Assembly (NCBI GenBank): GCA_013398175.1
Contig: VZRZ01003109.1
Location: forward strand, 1,397,046-1,461,045
Direction of reading: 5' to 3'
Source: Climacteris rufus
Taxonomy: Eukaryota > Chordata > Aves > Passeriformes > Climacteridae
Length of the DNA stretch: 64,000 nucleotides
The stretch's first letter is position 1. The number at the start of each line of letters is the position of its first letter. Below the pieces are notes generated by a model. That model had not been told where the DNA came from and ran no database searches. It saw nothing but the letters and a program-made list of their open reading frames with translations. The position numbers and the translations under genes are program-made. This document shows, one piece after another, positions 61,173 to 64,000 of this stretch.

Positions 61173-64000
61173 AATCAAAAGCAATTTATATCCAGTAAAA
61201 CCTATTAATGCTTACTTATTCAGAACACAGTTTGGTGACCAGGCAGTTAGATCTGTATGTGTTCTTTCTATTAATTAAAATTATAATCCTTCCTAAAACT
61301 GCACCATTCAGGTGAGATGTAAAAAATGGAGACAGTTCTAAGCAAGCCTGTGTTTCCAGAGAGACTGAGTGGTGATTTTATAATATCTTGGGCACTTTCA
61401 AGCCTTCTAGTGGTTGCTGTTCAGGGTTTTCAGCAATTTGGCTTAAGGCAGAAAACTTCATGGCACCAAAAGTTCAGAGCGTGTTTAAACAGTCTGAAAT
61501 TGCAGTGATGGAGATAACAGAACAGTGTAGAGACCACTTAAGGTATTCAAACCCAGACAGGAATGCGTGCCAAATGAATCGGAATGGAATTTGATTTTAT
61601 TTATTGCTCTGTGAGTGGTAATGTAGCTGAATATCAAGCAGATTTCTTTCTGCAGGCCAGCTCCATTTAGTGTACTTGTGTTGGTGATATTTTCACAAGC
61701 AGCAGCACTCTGTTGCCAGCCTGTAATTGGAAGGACACTCTCTGATGTTCCTCTGCAGTTTGCTGCCATTGGAGTCTGTGCTTTGCTACATGCTGGGCCA
61801 CTTCATGGAAAGCTTCTCTTCAGGAATGATGTTAGCAGTTGTTCCAGACAGAATGATTAATCTGTCTTGCAGGATCCCTGCTTGTAGAACTTTCCCTGTT
61901 GTATTTTGCAAGAAGGACAATGTCTGATCTGACACACTGACTGCTTCACATGGCTGTGCTCCGTTGCTTTCCCATCATTTCTTGCCTGTATTTGGTGTTC
62001 CATGCAGGTTTTGGGAATCTCAGGGTCTCTGTTCTCTCAAGCAAGCTGGAACATTTCCATCGGTGTTCAGTATCGTGAATTTTCATTAGCGTGGGAGACC
62101 ACTTTAGTTTCTCATTATCTGTTTGCTTACAAGTCTGTTCAGATTGCAGACAAAGGTGTCTTTGTATAGAGCTCCGAGAACAGTGTATTTGAAGAAGGGG
62201 AAAGAAAAGTGAAACAAGTGTAAGTGAAGTCTATGGTACATTTGGGAGCCTTAGCTGATGCCTGTGAAAACATAAAGGAAGGAAGCAGATGAACTTGTCT
62301 TCCTGAGACCAAGCCATCTCTCCCCCTTGGAAAGGGGAGACAGACAAGGTGGGATTTCTTAGGAGGGTAAGTGGGTGAGGACTTAATGCAAGCAGACAAA
62401 GCTTGATTTTTTTTCGGTGAGCCTACAGAGACCATTGTCCTTTTAAACACCGTGAATAGGGCTGCAGAGCTGTTGTTGAGTCTGAAGTTTTTCCTTGCTT
62501 CTACACGCTTGAAACTGTGTCAAACGTTTTTTCCTCTAATCCCACTCAGCTATATTAGTATTTATTTGCAATATTGTGGTTATACTAAACCATTTCCTTA
62601 ATGAATCTAATGGAAGTTGGAAATATTGCAGCATTGTGGCTAATGTGTACCCTGAGCTACTTATGTTACTGGTGTTCAGTAAGATGCAAGTCAAGGAGGC
62701 TTGCTTCTTAAGGTGAGGTGCCACAATGTTTGTGTTGGTACCAACAAAATGTTTTCAGTTTCGTGCACTGTCATATATCCTGATGTATTGATTACACATT
62801 AAAAATATAGGAACACTGAGTTGAGCTTTCTGATATTTTCTCTAGCATGCAACACAAGATGGCTGGTAGTAATTAGCCATTGTTAATGTATAACATCACT
62901 CCTTCAAATACCTAAAGGGAAAAAAAATACCCCTACAGATGAAAAAGATAAGAAAAAAGACATGAACAATCCTAACGTGACTACAATTGAGGGATTGATA
63001 AAGTCTCTTGATTCTCATCCCCACAGCTGTTTCTTTCTCTTTCTTCAGCAATACATTGAGTAGTGGGCATCAATTGACAATATAAGTGATGCTGACTTGT
63101 GATTAACTTGAATCAGATTTGCATTTGAAAGACACCAAAATCTTGTAGAAAACTGGATGAAAGCCTCAAGATCTAAACAGGCTTAAACCTAAAATAGAAG
63201 AAGAAAGTAAATTTGTAAGTACTGGAATATGACACTATAAAAAGCTATCAATAAACTCCCGTTTTATGTAAGAAGAGAGATTCAAATATTCAGCAGTACT
63301 GCATAAATTATTTTTCCTCTGTGTCCTTAGTACCTACCCTTTTCACTGTTTTTAATTGACATTTAATGAATTATCTAAACTGGAGAACTGGCCTGTTAAA
63401 TTTCTTGAGTATTCTGCTGTTGGTTTCTGTGGCTCAGGACTGTAGTGCATGATTTATGATTCTAGTTTAAAAACAATCAAAGAAAACTCACCATTTTCAT
63501 TTTTGCCTCTTTAAAATTTTGCATTGGTTTTGGTAGCTCAAATCCATCTCTATGCTTGTAGAAATGATTTCTAAAGTAAACTAGTTTGCCTTGGAGCTTC
63601 TCTCAGTTCTTTCCACTTTCATCCAATCAATTTATTTACCTTGACCCTAAGGTACCTGCCATTTCTGCAAGGGTTTGCTCTTGATGCTTCAAAGAATGGA
63701 CTCTGTAGTAAATCTGTAAGAAAATAATTGGGTTTGGAGTTTCATTTTTAGCTAAATGCATAAAGTTAAAATGTATTTCTGCCTAGGCATTCCCCTTTCA
63801 CTAGCACAATGCAATGCAGTGATTTCTCTCTGACTGGTACATACGGGCCTGTGCATAAATTTAATTCGCATTGTGATGTTGAGGCTTCTAGTCTGAAAGC
63901 TGAGCTTTCTGTAGTTACAGATATATTGTATTAAAAAGAAAAGGCCAAACTATGTCTTCATTCACATTTAGGAGATCTGTCTGATGTGAGGTGACTTGGA
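61173..64000. other. Unique DNA, no gene recognised
   Basis: Frames at 61485-61769 (-, 94 codons), 61727-61927 (+, 66) and 62139-62450 (-, 103) have no recognised domain. A 14-bp perfect palindrome lies at 62733-62746, and an ATTTGCAT octamer lies near 63119 in a simple-repeat-free segment. Confidence 0.55.
62733..62746. repeat. 14-bp perfect palindrome
   Basis: TGTTGGTACCAACA reads the same on both strands. With a one-base bulge the symmetry extends a little further (TTTG outside on the left, AAAA on the right). Confidence 0.8.

Noticed and set aside
1..64000. tRNA, rRNA, CRISPR array, complete transposon, endogenous retrovirus or prokaryotic operon
   Set aside because: No cloverleaf-compatible box pair, spaced direct-repeat array, paired long terminal repeats or reverse-transcriptase wording was seen on either strand. 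Reading by eye cannot exclude very old copies.

Overview
The window looks like vertebrate, most probably bird, nuclear DNA. The best evidence is four decayed copies of CR1, the main LINE of bird and other reptile genomes. They lie at 23109-23323 (+), 23671-23790 (+), 37776-37900 (-) and 53550-54054 (+). They belong to at least two or three 3'-end types, and the wording of their tails is the kind common in birds. The rest is AT-rich single-copy sequence. It has few CpGs, very little satellite, and no dense open reading frames, operons, ribosome binding sites or other prokaryotic organisation.

No protein-coding gene can be called with confidence. The longest open frames on either strand are about 120-140 codons. 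They overlap each other on opposite strands, match no family I recognise and fit chance expectation in 64 kb. I found no rRNA, tRNA, CRISPR array, complete mobile element or CpG-island promoter. The window is best read as intergenic sequence or part of a very long intron. A few short stretches have good splice-site-like borders around an open frame, but similar arrangements turn up by chance on both strands, so they are listed only as things to test.

Layout. 1-23 kb: unique AT-rich DNA with small inverted repeats, an A/C-rich tract and a C10 run. 23.1-23.8 kb: two CR1 3' ends in the same orientation. 24-37 kb: unique DNA with several short tandem duplications and a 43-bp near-palindrome centred on two overlapping octamer (POU-type) sites at 33166-33181. 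37.8 kb: one minus-strand CR1 tail. 38-46 kb: unique DNA. 46.3-52.6 kb: four separate GC-richer patches at roughly 2-kb spacing, of unknown origin. 53.5-54.05 kb: the longest CR1 remnant, ending in a duplicated 28-bp tail. 57.7-58.5 kb: a stretch that is purine-rich on the plus strand. 58.5-64 kb: unique DNA with a (TA)10 microsatellite.

No new biological system is evident. The most useful leads are the octamer palindrome, possible conserved non-coding (enhancer-like) segments, candidate cryptic exons and the GC-rich patches. Deciding between these needs cross-species alignment and RNA data. Base composition was judged by eye and similarity calls were made from memory of the CR1 family.
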